This document shows, piece by piece, positions 18,438 to 27,825 of a stretch of 58,801 nucleotides of DNA. The stretch is from assembly GCA_903936565.1 (NCBI GenBank), contig CAIZVZ010000007.1, forward strand, positions 1 through 58,801, written 5' to 3'. The notes below the pieces were generated by a model, which saw only the letters and a program-made list of their open reading frames with translations, was not told where the DNA came from and searched no databases. Numbering within the stretch: the stretch's first letter is position 1; the number at the start of each line of letters is the position of its first letter. The position numbers and the translations under genes are program-made. This DNA is from an uncultured bacterium (GTDB lineage Bacteria; Patescibacteriota; Minisyncoccia; Phycocordibacterales; CAIZLB01).

Positions 18438-19466
18438 ATGTCACAAACAAGAATTGCCATTAATGGCGCAGGAAGAATAGGTAGAGCTTTTTTGAAATTA
18501 GCTATTACAAATCCAGATTTACAAATTGTTGCAATAAATGACTTGGCAGATATTGAAAATATCGCATATCTCTTAAAATATGATTCAGCTTATGGAAGAA
18601 GTGGACTAGATGTCAAAGCTAACAAAGAAACTGGAACACTGACCATTAACGGTCAAGAAGTTAAATATCTTTCAGAAAAGGATCCTGCAATGCTTCCTTG
18701 GAAAGATTTAGCGGTAGATATTGTTCTTGAATCAACAGGTCTATTTGTTTCTCGAGTAAAAGCAGAAGCACATATTACCGCTGGAGCAAAGCGAGTTGTG
18801 GTTTCAGCCCCAACAAAGGATGAAGCTGGCGCACCTCAAGCCGCAACAGTTCTTATGGGAATAAATGAGGCTGATATAGCAACTTGCCCAGTTACTTCAA
18901 ATGCATCCTGTACAACTAACGCAGCAAGTCCTCTTATCTCAATCTTGAATGAAACTATTGGAATTGAATCTGCAATTCTAAATACAGTGCACAGCTACAC
19001 AGCTAGTCAATCACTAGTGGATGGACCAAACAAAAAGGACTGGAGAGAGGGGAGAGCAGCTGCAATGAATATTGTCCCATCTTCAACCGGTGCAGCAATC
19101 GCTGTTACAAAGGTTATCACTGATTTAACAGGAAAGTTTGATGGAGTTTCAATGAGGGTACCGGTTGTTACAGGGTCTATTGTTGATGTTACTTTTATTG
19201 CAAAGCGTACAACTACAAAAGAGGAGGTAAACGAAATACTTAAAAAGGCTTCGCTTGATGCAAGATGGAGCGGTGTGTTTGAGGCCTCAGAAGAAGAGTA
19301 CGTTTCAAGAGATATAATTGGTAATTCTCACGCATCAATCGCTGATCTTAAACTAACAAGGGTGGTGAATGGAAATTTGGTGAAGGTTTTGGCGTGGTAC
19401 GATAATGAGATGGGGTATACACACGCGCTTTTACAGCATGTTCTGAAGGCGAGTAAACTAATTTAG
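18438..19466 (+). CDS. gap: glyceraldehyde-3-phosphate dehydrogenase, type I
   Basis: RIAINGAGRIGRAFLK, TSNASCTTNAASPLI, WYDNEMGYTHALLQHV. Confidence 0.97.
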   Translation: MSQTRIAINGAGRIGRAFLKLAITNPDLQIVAINDLADIENIAYLLKYDSAYGRSGLDVKANKETGTLTINGQEVKYLSEKDPAMLPWKDLAVDIVLESTGLFVSRVKAEAHITAGAKRVVVSAPTKDEAGAPQAATVLMGINEADIATCPVTSNASCTTNAASPLISILNETIGIESAILNTVHSYTASQSLVDGPNKKDWREGRAAAMNIVPSSTGAAIAVTKVITDLTGKFDGVSMRVPVVTGSIVDVTFIAKRTTTKEEVNEILKKASLDARWSGVFEASEEEYVSRDIIGNSHASIADLKLTRVVNGNLVKVLAWYDNEMGYTHALLQHVLKASKLI

Positions 19467-19535
19467 TAATACATGAGTAATAAAAATACGATTGTCGCTA
19501 AGTGATAAGTTTTATATTGTAAATATTATAATGAT

Positions 19536-19799
19536 ATGAAGATTATAAGGTCAGTACCAACTCGCGAAGTTAAAAGATGTTTTGTTGTTGCCAAATTGTT
19601 TGCCGACCGAAAACATTTTGGTCATATGAAAATATTGAAATCAGAAGAAGATTATATTGTTCGACTCAATGAAACCAAAAAGAAGGTTATAAAAATGAGC
19701 AACAAACAGCTCGATGCAATACTTGCTGGTAGTTGGAAGAAAAGACTGAGTTCATATAATGAAGCAGACTGGTATATAGCCGAAGCCTATCCATCATAG
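19536..19799 (+). CDS. hypothetical protein
   Basis: 87-aa ORF, no family recognised. Confidence 0.45.
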   Translation: MKIIRSVPTREVKRCFVVAKLFADRKHFGHMKILKSEEDYIVRLNETKKKVIKMSNKQLDAILAGSWKKRLSSYNEADWYIAEAYPS

Positions 19800-19805
19800 C
19801 TCGGA

Positions 19806-20156
19806 GTGTGGAATAGGGTAGGAGAGATGCCGCTTCGGTGGACAAACCGTTCTCTGGTGGAAACAGCAAAAACAGTTAAGTGGGCGTTGAATCGTAAGAA
19901 TGGTTTTAGGAATAAAAGGATAAGAGCAGCTCATGCAATAAGGGGAATATTGAAAGTTGGTATTAATGTAATACAAAAGGAGGATTACTTGCTCCCTATA
20001 GTTTTTAAATGTGATACAGGGACTCAAGGCCGATATCATCTAAAACATAAGACTACAGGGGACATTGAAGATGGTTGCATGAGAAGCATTGCTCTGGCTG
20101 TCTCTGGAGTGCAAAGGATAAAGATATACTTTGGTATACCCAAGAAAAAGGCCTAA
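19806..20156 (+). CDS. hypothetical protein
   Basis: 116-aa ORF with GTG start (internal in-frame ATG possible), no family recognised. Confidence 0.45.
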   Translation: MWNRVGEMPLRWTNRSLVETAKTVKWALNRKNGFRNKRIRAAHAIRGILKVGINVIQKEDYLLPIVFKCDTGTQGRYHLKHKTTGDIEDGCMRSIALAVSGVQRIKIYFGIPKKKA

Positions 20157-20240
20157 ATTACAACAAATATTTCCACACGAGGACAGTTGTTGTTGTGTCT
20201 CTGGGTGATATAATGTGTAAATAGAAATTAATTAAATAAA

Positions 20241-20552
20241 ATGAGTAAAATTACGATTTTCAAGATAGGTTTGGCTGGGGGAATTTATAAGCTTTTAACG
20301 ATACTCTTCGTTGTTTCTGTTGCTCACACTCATATAGTTTTCTTTAGAAGAATGGTGATGATTACAATGCAAAACTTTGGAGCGTTTGGCTTTAATCCTA
20401 ATACCTTTTCAGGTGTATTGTCAGGATGTCTGTGGGGATTTGTTGCAGGCTTCATCCAATTCGGTGCTATTGCTCTTATATTCAATATACTTTCGACAAA
20501 GAATATTGTTACAAAAACATGGTCTAAGTGGTTTAGAAGTAGCAAACAATAA
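20241..20552 (+). CDS. small membrane protein
   Basis: Two hydrophobic segments. Confidence 0.6.
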   Translation: MSKITIFKIGLAGGIYKLLTILFVVSVAHTHIVFFRRMVMITMQNFGAFGFNPNTFSGVLSGCLWGFVAGFIQFGAIALIFNILSTKNIVTKTWSKWFRSSKQ

Positions 20553-20566
20553 TTAAACACAAAAAC

Positions 20567-21076
20567 ATGAAAATATTTATAGCGTCTGATCATGCGGGGT
20601 TTGAACTTAAAAAAGCAATCATTGAAGATATAACTTTTTCAGGGCATACCGTGATAGATTGTGGGGCTGATGAATACGATGAGGATGATGATTATCCATT
20701 GATAGTTTCAAAAGCTGCTAAGGCAGTTTCAGAAGCGGAGTCGGCAAAGAAAGCGGGGGAATTGGAATTTACAGATGGGGAGGTCCGTGGAATTGTAATT
20801 GGTGGATCGGGCCAAGGTGAGGTTATAGTTGCAAACAAATTTCCTCACATAAGAGCAGTACTTTATTATGGTGGAACACAAGAAATAATTTCGCTTTCTC
20901 GTGAGCATAATGATTCTAATGTCCTATCACTAGGGGCGAGATTTATAACAGAGGGTGATGCAATAATGGCTGTTAGATTGTGGCTCGGTACTCCATTCAG
21001 TCAAGAAGATCGTCACGTTAGAAGAATGGAACAAATAGAAGAACTAGAGATGGAGACGGGTGACTCATTATATTAA
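20567..21076 (+). CDS. rpiB: RpiB/LacA/LacB-type ribose-5-phosphate isomerase
   Basis: MKIFIASDHAGFELKKAI, DYP, GIVIGGSGQGEVIVANKFPHIRA, REHNDSNVLSLGAR. Confidence 0.9.
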   Translation: MKIFIASDHAGFELKKAIIEDITFSGHTVIDCGADEYDEDDDYPLIVSKAAKAVSEAESAKKAGELEFTDGEVRGIVIGGSGQGEVIVANKFPHIRAVLYYGGTQEIISLSREHNDSNVLSLGARFITEGDAIMAVRLWLGTPFSQEDRHVRRMEQIEELEMETGDSLY

Positions 21077-21100
21077 TATTTTTTAAACTCACAATAATCA

Positions 21101-21853
21101 ATGTCAAATTCACATAAAGACGGGGTACGCAATTCTGTAACCCCTAAGACAGAAATAATTCCTGCAGTAATGGCATCTTCATATGAAGATTTGACATTTA
21201 AGGTGGCTGCTATGAATGGAATTGCAAAACTCTTGCAAATTGATGCAATGGACGGTAAATTTGTAGAAAATAAATCATGGCCCTATATCAAGTCAGAAGA
21301 TAGAGATTTTATAAAGATAATCAAACAAGAGGACGGTCTACCGGATTGGCAGGAATTTGATTTTGAAATTGATTTGATGATTAGAGATGTTGAAAACGAA
21401 GCTTCAAAGTGGATTGCCGCTGGAGCGAGTCGTTTGGTGATTCACTATAAGAGTGAGCCAGAAGAGATTATAAAGAGAACATTGAGAGACTCTAAAGAAA
21501 AGGGAGTAGAGGTTGTTGTAGACTTTGAACTCGATATGGAAATTGAAGAAATTATCAAGATCTTGCATAATTTCAAAAAGGAAGAAATTGAGATAGACGG
21601 CGTTCAGGTTATGGGAATAGATAGAATCGGTTTTCAAGGAGAAAAGTTTGATCATAAGGTTCTCTCATATGTAAAAGAATTACATAAAGAATTTCCTGAT
21701 TTAATTATTTCTGTCGATGGTGGTGTTAAGCCGGAATATGCAAAGCCGCTAGCTGATGCAGGAGTGCACCGTCTCGTTGTTGGCTCTGCAATCTTTGAAG
21801 ATGATTCACCTAGAGATGCATATGAACACTTCAGATCTGTTTTGGATTGCTAA
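21101..21853 (+). CDS. ribulose-phosphate 3-epimerase-like protein
   Basis: IIPAVMASSYEDL, LQIDAMDGKFV, DGVQVMGIDRIGFQGEKF, IISVDGGVKPEYAKPLADAGVHRLVVGSAIF. Confidence 0.8.
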   Translation: MSNSHKDGVRNSVTPKTEIIPAVMASSYEDLTFKVAAMNGIAKLLQIDAMDGKFVENKSWPYIKSEDRDFIKIIKQEDGLPDWQEFDFEIDLMIRDVENEASKWIAAGASRLVIHYKSEPEEIIKRTLRDSKEKGVEVVVDFELDMEIEEIIKILHNFKKEEIEIDGVQVMGIDRIGFQGEKFDHKVLSYVKELHKEFPDLIISVDGGVKPEYAKPLADAGVHRLVVGSAIFEDDSPRDAYEHFRSVLDC

Positions 21854-21944
21854 GTTTAGAAAATACATCACTGGCCTCATACGTACATGCGGGATTTTTA
21901 AAATTCCTAAATACTTTTTTGGTTTTTTAGGATATAATATAAAT

Positions 21945-22802
21945 ATGTCATTAACAGATGATCAAGTCTCTTTAATAAAAACAAAAGCTAAGGAAATAAG
22001 AATTTCTATTGTGAAGATGTTGGCAGAGGCGCGGTCTGGTCACTCGGCTGGAGCGCTTGGTATGGCAGATATTTTTTCAACTTTATACTTCAGCGTGCTT
22101 GGAAAGAACGATAAATTAATATTGTCCAATGGTCACATTTGTCCAGTGCTATACGCGTCTCTCGCTGAAGCTGACATAATACCAAAGGAGGAATTGATGA
22201 CACTTAGAAAGTTTGGATCAAAATTGCAGGGCCACCCTCATAGAAATTTTCTGCCAATACTCGAAACATCATCTGGTCCACTTGGCTCTGGCCTTTCACA
22301 ATCGGTTGGTGTAGCTATTGCTGATAAGATGGATGATAAGAATTATTCCAAATTACCAAAGCGATTTATATATTGTCTAATGTCTGATGGGGAATTAGAC
22401 GAAGGACAAAGCTGGGAAGCTGTAATGCTTGGCGCAAAAGAGAAGCTGGTAAATTTAATTGCAATAATAGATAGAAACAATATTCAAATCGGGGGAGATA
22501 CAGAGAAGGTGATGCCACTATCGCCTTTGGGTGCAACGCTGTTTGATAAATGGAAAGCTTTTGACTGGTATGTTCAGGAAGTTGATGGGCACAATATTGA
22601 GGCAATTAATTCCGCAATAATTAAAGCGCAAACTAATCTTGCTAGACCTTCGGTTATTATTGCCCACACTGTGCCAGGAAAGGGGGTAATCTACATGGAG
22701 GGAAGGTATGAATGGCATGGGATTCCACCAGGAATACAAAACGTCAAAGGTGCACCAGAAAAAGAAAAACAGCTAGAAGTGGCGTTGCAAAATCTTTCAT
22801 AA
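21945..22802 (+). CDS. transketolase, N-terminal subunit
   Basis: SGHSAGALGMADIFSTLYF, LSNGHICPVLYASLAE, GHPHRNFLPILETSSGPLGSGLSQSVGVA, DGELDEGQSWEA; TATAAT 6 nt upstream of ATG. Confidence 0.9.
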   Translation: MSLTDDQVSLIKTKAKEIRISIVKMLAEARSGHSAGALGMADIFSTLYFSVLGKNDKLILSNGHICPVLYASLAEADIIPKEELMTLRKFGSKLQGHPHRNFLPILETSSGPLGSGLSQSVGVAIADKMDDKNYSKLPKRFIYCLMSDGELDEGQSWEAVMLGAKEKLVNLIAIIDRNNIQIGGDTEKVMPLSPLGATLFDKWKAFDWYVQEVDGHNIEAINSAIIKAQTNLARPSVIIAHTVPGKGVIYMEGRYEWHGIPPGIQNVKGAPEKEKQLEVALQNLS

Positions 22803-22857
22803 AATTTCACAAAATATCACTTTGTAAAAATGACATATGGGGTTATAATAGAAATAT

Positions 22858-23538
22858 ATGTTATTCCTAGACAAAGTATCAAAGAGATATGCCGATAATA
22901 CGGATGCGCTAAATGGCGTTAGTTTGTTAATAAAACCAAAAGAGTTCGTTTCAATAGTGGGGCATTCTGGTGCGGGAAAGACCACATTGCTTAAAATGAT
23001 TTTAGCAGAAGAGAAGCCAACAGAGGGTGATGTTACATTTGAAAATATAAATATTCATAAAATCAGAAAGTCTGACATGAATGAATACAGAAGACGTATT
23101 GGAACAGTCTTTCAAGATTTTAGATTACTTGCTGATAAGACAGCGTATGAAAACGTGGCATTTGCTATGGAAGCAGCCGGAAGGACAGAGGAGGAGATTC
23201 ATGCTGATGTTCCACATGTTCTTGAGTTAGTTGATCTTGGTACGAAGATGCATAATTTTCCACATCAGCTCTCAGGGGGTGAGAAGCAGAGAGTGGCTAT
23301 CGCTCGTGCAATCGTTAATCAACCAGATATAATTATTGCCGATGAGCCAACTGGAAACCTTGATCCAAAAACTGCGTATGAAATTGTGCAGATTCTTAAG
23401 AAAATTAATGACCTTGGTACAACTGTTATTTTAACAACACATAATACTGGTGTAGTAGATCATATTGGTAAAAGAGTCATTTCGATGAGAGATGGAATGG
23501 TTGTAATGGATAGCGATAAAGGTGAGTTTGTAGTTTAA
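22858..23538 (+). CDS. ftsE: cell division ATP-binding protein FtsE
   Basis: GHSGAGKTTLLKMI, LSGGEKQRVAIARA, IIADEPTGNLD; followed by ftsX. Confidence 0.93.
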   Translation: MLFLDKVSKRYADNTDALNGVSLLIKPKEFVSIVGHSGAGKTTLLKMILAEEKPTEGDVTFENINIHKIRKSDMNEYRRRIGTVFQDFRLLADKTAYENVAFAMEAAGRTEEEIHADVPHVLELVDLGTKMHNFPHQLSGGEKQRVAIARAIVNQPDIIIADEPTGNLDPKTAYEIVQILKKINDLGTTVILTTHNTGVVDHIGKRVISMRDGMVVMDSDKGEFVV

Positions 23539-23563
23539 TTAAAAGATATAATAAAATAAAGTC

Positions 23564-24493
23564 ATGATTTGGACAAATATAAAAAGAACATTAAAGTCAG
23601 GTTTTGTGAGCTTTTGGAGAAACGGTTCAGTTTCTCTAGCTTCAGTTTTGGTGATGATTGTGACGCTACTTGTTATATCGTCAATAATCTTTATTGGGGC
23701 AATGCTCAGCTCAACACTTAAGACAATTGAGAGTAAGGTGGATATCAATGTTTATATTACTCAAACTGCAAGTGATACAGATATTACGTCTCTTCAAAAA
23801 TCAATTAAGAATTTGCCAGAGGTTGCAACAGTCACTCTAACTTCAAGAGAAGAAGCGTTGACGCAGTTTAGACAAAAGCATCAAGATGATGAATTAACAC
23901 TTAAGGCACTAGATGAGATTGGAACAAATCCACTCGGGGCTAGCTTTAATATTAGAGCAAAAGATCCATCACAATATGAGACAATCGTTAAATTCTTAGA
24001 TAGTCAGAAGACCGGAGTTGATGGAAGTGGGGCGGGGATAATTGAGAGAGTAAACTATTCAAACAATAAAGCTGCAATTGATGCATTGAATAGAATAATG
24101 ACATCATCAAGAAAGTTGGGAACAATCGTTGTAACATTCTTTGCGCTTGTTTCTATCTTGATAACATTTAATACCATTAGGCTTGCGATTTATATATTCA
24201 GAGAGGAGATTGCGGTGATGAGACTGGTGGGAGCGAGTGAGATGTATATTAGAGGTCCGTTTGTTACTGTTGGTTTGATGTACGGAGCTGTAGCTGGAAT
24301 CATAACTCTAATCCTACTTTATCCAATGACATATTATGTTGGGCCACTCACGTTTAATCTAGGGACCGGGCTCAATGTATTTAATTACTACATAGGAAAC
24401 TTCGGTCAAATGTTCTTGGTGGTAGTTGGAACTGGGCTAATACTAGGGGCGGTATCGAGTTACTTGGCAGTGAAGAAGTATTTGAAGGTATAA
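23564..24493 (+). CDS. ftsX: cell division protein FtsX (permease)
   Basis: IWTNIKRTLKSGFVSFWRNGSVSLASVLVM, NTIRLAIYIFREEIAVMRLVGAS. Confidence 0.92.
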   Translation: MIWTNIKRTLKSGFVSFWRNGSVSLASVLVMIVTLLVISSIIFIGAMLSSTLKTIESKVDINVYITQTASDTDITSLQKSIKNLPEVATVTLTSREEALTQFRQKHQDDELTLKALDEIGTNPLGASFNIRAKDPSQYETIVKFLDSQKTGVDGSGAGIIERVNYSNNKAAIDALNRIMTSSRKLGTIVVTFFALVSILITFNTIRLAIYIFREEIAVMRLVGASEMYIRGPFVTVGLMYGAVAGIITLILLYPMTYYVGPLTFNLGTGLNVFNYYIGNFGQMFLVVVGTGLILGAVSSYLAVKKYLKV

Positions 24494-24524
24494 TCCAAAA
24501 CCCCAAAAACATAATAAAAACTAG

Positions 24525-24556
24525 CTTTAAAGCCCCTTGTTTAAGGGGCTTTAAAG
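24525..24556 (+). terminator. 14-bp perfect hairpin between ftsX and tRNA-Gln (terminator-like, no strong U-tract)
   Basis: CTTTAAAGCCCCTT-GTTT-AAGGGGCTTTAAAG. Confidence 0.6.
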
Positions 24557-24575
24557 TGATATTCTGTAAGCACAT

Positions 24576-24646
24576 TGCGGGATCGTCTAATGGTAGGACT
24601 ATGGTTTCTGGAACCATGTATCTAGGTTCGAATCCTAGTCCCGCAG
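24576..24646 (+). tRNA. tRNA-Gln (anticodon CTG)
   Basis: Acceptor TGCGGGA/TCCCGCA, D-arm GTCTAATGGTAGGAC, anticodon arm ATGGT-TTCTGGA-ACCAT, T-arm CTAGG-TTCGAAT-CCTAG; CCA not encoded. Confidence 0.95.
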
Positions 24647-24670
24647 CAAATTTTAGAGCCTTATTTTTTT

Positions 24671-24715
24671 ACCTGTTTTGGGTGGGGTAATATGGGGTTC
24701 GAACTTATTTTATTA
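24671..24715. repeat. direct repeat flanking cassette, left copy
   Basis: Core gtggggtaatatggggttcgaactt (24682-24706) versus 26773-26797, 24/25 identical. Confidence 0.75.
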
Positions 24716-24744
24716 AAATAAGGGTTGTGTTATCATGTTGTTAT

Positions 24745-25815
24745 ATGAAAAAATACTTAAAAATAATTTTCTTAATTGTAATAATAGTACTCGTTGTATT
24801 AATTGTCGTAAATAAAAGAGGTTCAAACACTCCAACTGATAAGGTTACCTTTGGTTGGTTTGGTCCTCTTTCAGGTCCAGTGGCTTCTCTTGGAGAACAA
24901 AATCTAAGAGGTGTTCAATTGGCTATAAAAGATTATGGACACGGTAGAGTTAATTTAAAAACAGAAGATGACCAATTTACCGTTAAGTCATCAATTAGTG
25001 CATATGAAAAACTTAAGGCAGAAGATGTCTTCATGATGCTGTCGCCAACATATAATGGAATTATGGCTTTAGCACCTACAGCAGATAAAGATAAAATGCT
25101 TGTGGCAAATAGTATAGATTCAAGTAGTGAAATTGCAAAAGCAGGAGAATATGTTTTAGGTATTGGTTATTATGCTGATGGACATGGTACAAATTTTGCA
25201 CGAAAAATAGAAGCCTCTAATGCAAAAAAAGTAGCCATTATTTATAATCAAGGTGAGACTTTTACAAAACTAATTGTAGATTCATTTAAACAACAATATA
25301 AGGGAGAAATTGTCATGGTTGAGGGATACAAACCTAACGATACTGATTTCAGAACTGTTATAAGTAAATTAAAGAGTAGTAATGTAGACACCGTCTTTTT
25401 GATTGGTTGGGACGAGTCAGGTTTCTTTATTAAACAGTCTGGTGAATTAAACTATACTCCTACAGTGTTTGGGCTAGCGAGCTTTACAAGCCCTGGCTTT
25501 CTTGGCAATGCTGGCAAAACAAAAATTCCAATGTATTACCTTGGTTGGGACCAAGAATCTAAGGAATATAAAGACATTGTCCTTAAATATAAGACGGAGT
25601 ACAAGGATGAACCATCACAACCTCTCTTTGTTGCTTTAGGTTATGATGCTATGACTTTAGTATTAAAAACTTTAGATAAAAATACGAACCCTGAAGAGTT
25701 TCGAAAGAACCTTTATAAAACTTCTGTGAATGGTTTAACAGGTACGCTTAATCTTGATGATGATGGTATTGTCAGGGGCATTACTGCACAGAGTCGTTTA
25801 TTTAAAGTTCAATAG
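24745..25815 (+). CDS. ABC-type branched-chain amino acid/ligand substrate-binding protein (Peripla_BP_6-like)
   Basis: FGWFGPLSGPVASLGEQNLRGVQLAIKDYG; KVAIIYNQGETFTK; FVALGYDAMTLV. Confidence 0.85.
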   Translation: MKKYLKIIFLIVIIVLVVLIVVNKRGSNTPTDKVTFGWFGPLSGPVASLGEQNLRGVQLAIKDYGHGRVNLKTEDDQFTVKSSISAYEKLKAEDVFMMLSPTYNGIMALAPTADKDKMLVANSIDSSSEIAKAGEYVLGIGYYADGHGTNFARKIEASNAKKVAIIYNQGETFTKLIVDSFKQQYKGEIVMVEGYKPNDTDFRTVISKLKSSNVDTVFLIGWDESGFFIKQSGELNYTPTVFGLASFTSPGFLGNAGKTKIPMYYLGWDQESKEYKDIVLKYKTEYKDEPSQPLFVALGYDAMTLVLKTLDKNTNPEEFRKNLYKTSVNGLTGTLNLDDDGIVRGITAQSRLFKVQ

Positions 25816-25863
25816 TATTAGACGCATTCATATTTTTAGAGTCATCCAAATTAATTAAAATAC

Positions 25864-26592
25864 ATGAAGTCAAATCCAGAATTGACACCACCACAAGAAC
25901 AAAAATCAGGTAACCCAAAATGGGAAAGCGATGTGAGAAACATGTTTTCAAAATTGAGAGGTTCGCCAGAGGTTACTGAAGTAGAAATTGATGGTGTACG
26001 ATTGAAAGTATTTCCTGGTGTCTTTTCTCCCGAAATATTTTTTGAAAGTCAGTGGTTTGCAGAAAAAATAGCAACACTTACAGAAGGAAGGAAATTATTA
26101 GAGATTGGACCAGGCACAGGAATTATTGGACTATTTTCTGCCCTTAAAGGAGCTGAGGTTACGGCGGTTGATGTAAATGAAAAAGCTATAGAAAATACCG
26201 AGCTAAACTTTGCCGAACATGGCTTGGTTGTAGATGCACGGTTGGGTAGTGTATATGAGCCATTGGATTCATCGGAACAGTATGACATTATCTTTTGGAA
26301 TCATCCATTTAATAAAACAAGTCAGGAAGATTCAGATCCTTTTTTGAAGTCGGTCTTTGATTATGAATACAAACATTTAGAAACTTACATATCTGAAGGG
26401 GGAAGACATCTTGCAGAAAAAGGTAGATTACTTTTGGGAACAAGTAGTATTGCAAACCTTAAAGAAATAGAAGAAATCGCCAATAAGCACGGATATCATT
26501 TTGTGTTGGTGGATAAAATAGATAGGGAAACAGAAGTTGATGGCTCAGCCATTGATTTTAGAATATACGAGTTTGTTCCAATTAGAGCCTAA
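25864..26592 (+). CDS. class I SAM-dependent methyltransferase
   Basis: LLEIGPGTGIIGLFSALKGAEVTAVDVNEKAIENTELN, DIIFWNHPFNK. Confidence 0.8.
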   Translation: MKSNPELTPPQEQKSGNPKWESDVRNMFSKLRGSPEVTEVEIDGVRLKVFPGVFSPEIFFESQWFAEKIATLTEGRKLLEIGPGTGIIGLFSALKGAEVTAVDVNEKAIENTELNFAEHGLVVDARLGSVYEPLDSSEQYDIIFWNHPFNKTSQEDSDPFLKSVFDYEYKHLETYISEGGRHLAEKGRLLLGTSSIANLKEIEEIANKHGYHFVLVDKIDRETEVDGSAIDFRIYEFVPIRA

Positions 26593-26691
26593 GATTTGTA
26601 ACAGAATATGTTGTGTTACTGATCTTCATCATACTCACTTTCACCCTCTCATACATCACCACCAGTTCGGAAATACTCAAACATCCCCAGC

Positions 26692-26737
26692 CGATTTTTA
26701 AGCGTAAAAATCGCGCAGAAATCAGCAGATTTCTGCG
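26692..26737. repeat. two adjacent perfect hairpins, dispersed family copy 2
   Basis: CGATTTTTA-AGCG-TAAAAATCG and CGCAGAAATC-AGCA-GATTTCTGCG. Confidence 0.75.
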
Positions 26738-26760
26738 TAGATCTTGAGGTTTATTTTCCA

Positions 26761-26805
26761 ACGTGTTTTTGTGTGGGGTTATATGGGGTTCGAACTTTTT
26801 AGTTA
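26761..26805. repeat. direct repeat flanking cassette, right copy
   Basis: acgtgtttttgtgtggggttatatggggttcgaactttttagtta. Confidence 0.75.
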
Positions 26806-26870
26806 ATATTATATTATCATAAATAGATAAACTTTATAATAATTGATATTTGAGATATAATTTAAAGTAT

Positions 26871-27122
26871 ATGAAACTAGATAAAGACTTGATATTGCCA
26901 TACATTATTATATTAATAATACCAATTGTCACAATTTATAAATTATTATATGTAGGTACAACTTTAGAGATAATATTAACTGTAGTAATTGCTTCGTTTA
27001 TGATTTTCAGTTTTATAAAACAAATAAAGGTAATAGCTATGATCTTATGGTTTACTCTTTTTTATCAGCTTTTAATTGTAGCTAATTTCGAAATTGGTTT
27101 AATAAATTTAATGTCTAAATAA
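26871..27122 (+). CDS. small membrane protein
   Basis: MKLDKDLILPYIIILIIPIVTIYKLLYV..., multiple hydrophobic segments. Confidence 0.5.
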   Translation: MKLDKDLILPYIIILIIPIVTIYKLLYVGTTLEIILTVVIASFMIFSFIKQIKVIAMILWFTLFYQLLIVANFEIGLINLMSK

Positions 27123-27308
27123 GGTATTATCATCATAGGTGATTACATATCTGAACAATTTTCAATCTCTGGAATCGAATAGTGGACTAAGTCAACTGGC
27201 GCGAAGAATTGATATTAAGAGTTAGAAGGTCTGGTCTACATAATTACTTTGTAAAATCAGGACTAAAATAAAAGAAATTACTCTTACCTTGCATCAAAAG
27301 AGTTCTAA

Positions 27309-27740
27309 CTTCGTGTAGGAGGGCCAGCTGGAATATCGGAAGTTGATGAGAATGGATTTCTAAAAAAAATCACAGAGCGTACTCATATTGAAAAAACGCC
27401 AAACGGCGCAAGGTATAAAGACGGGGAAGATTTCAAAGATTTGACTGGTGGGGAAGTAACATCAATGAATTTCTTTGGATTTACTCCTTCATATTTTAAA
27501 TATTCCGAAAGTATGTTTAAAGAATTTCTTCAGCAAAATCAAGAAAATCTTAAGGTAGAATTTTATGTTCCTTTTGTTGTTAACACGCTTGTAAGCGAGG
27601 GGAAGATAAGGCTAAAAGTTCTCTCAAGTAACACAGAGTGGTTCGGCATAACATATTTAGAAGACAAGCCATTTGTGGAGGAGAAGTTGAGAGATTTGAT
27701 TAAAGAGGGAGTGTACCCGGAGGGGTTATGGTCGATTTAA
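27309..27740 (+). pseudogene. 5'-truncated nucleotidyltransferase-like remnant
   Basis: LRVGGPAGISEVDENGFLKKITERTHI...GGEVTSMNFFGFTPSYFKYSESMFKEFL; frame open without a good ATG and blocked upstream by stop at 27306. Confidence 0.6.
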
Positions 27741-27779
27741 AGCGTTAAAAGCGCGTCAAAATTAGCATATTTTGACGAT
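27741..27779. repeat. dispersed intergenic hairpin family, copy 3
   Basis: agcgttaaaagcgcgtcaaaattagcatattttgacgat directly after the 27740 stop. Confidence 0.6.
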
Positions 27780-27825
27780 AGAAATTCAATGTCATTAACT
27801 AATAAAAACATGTTATTATAAATAC

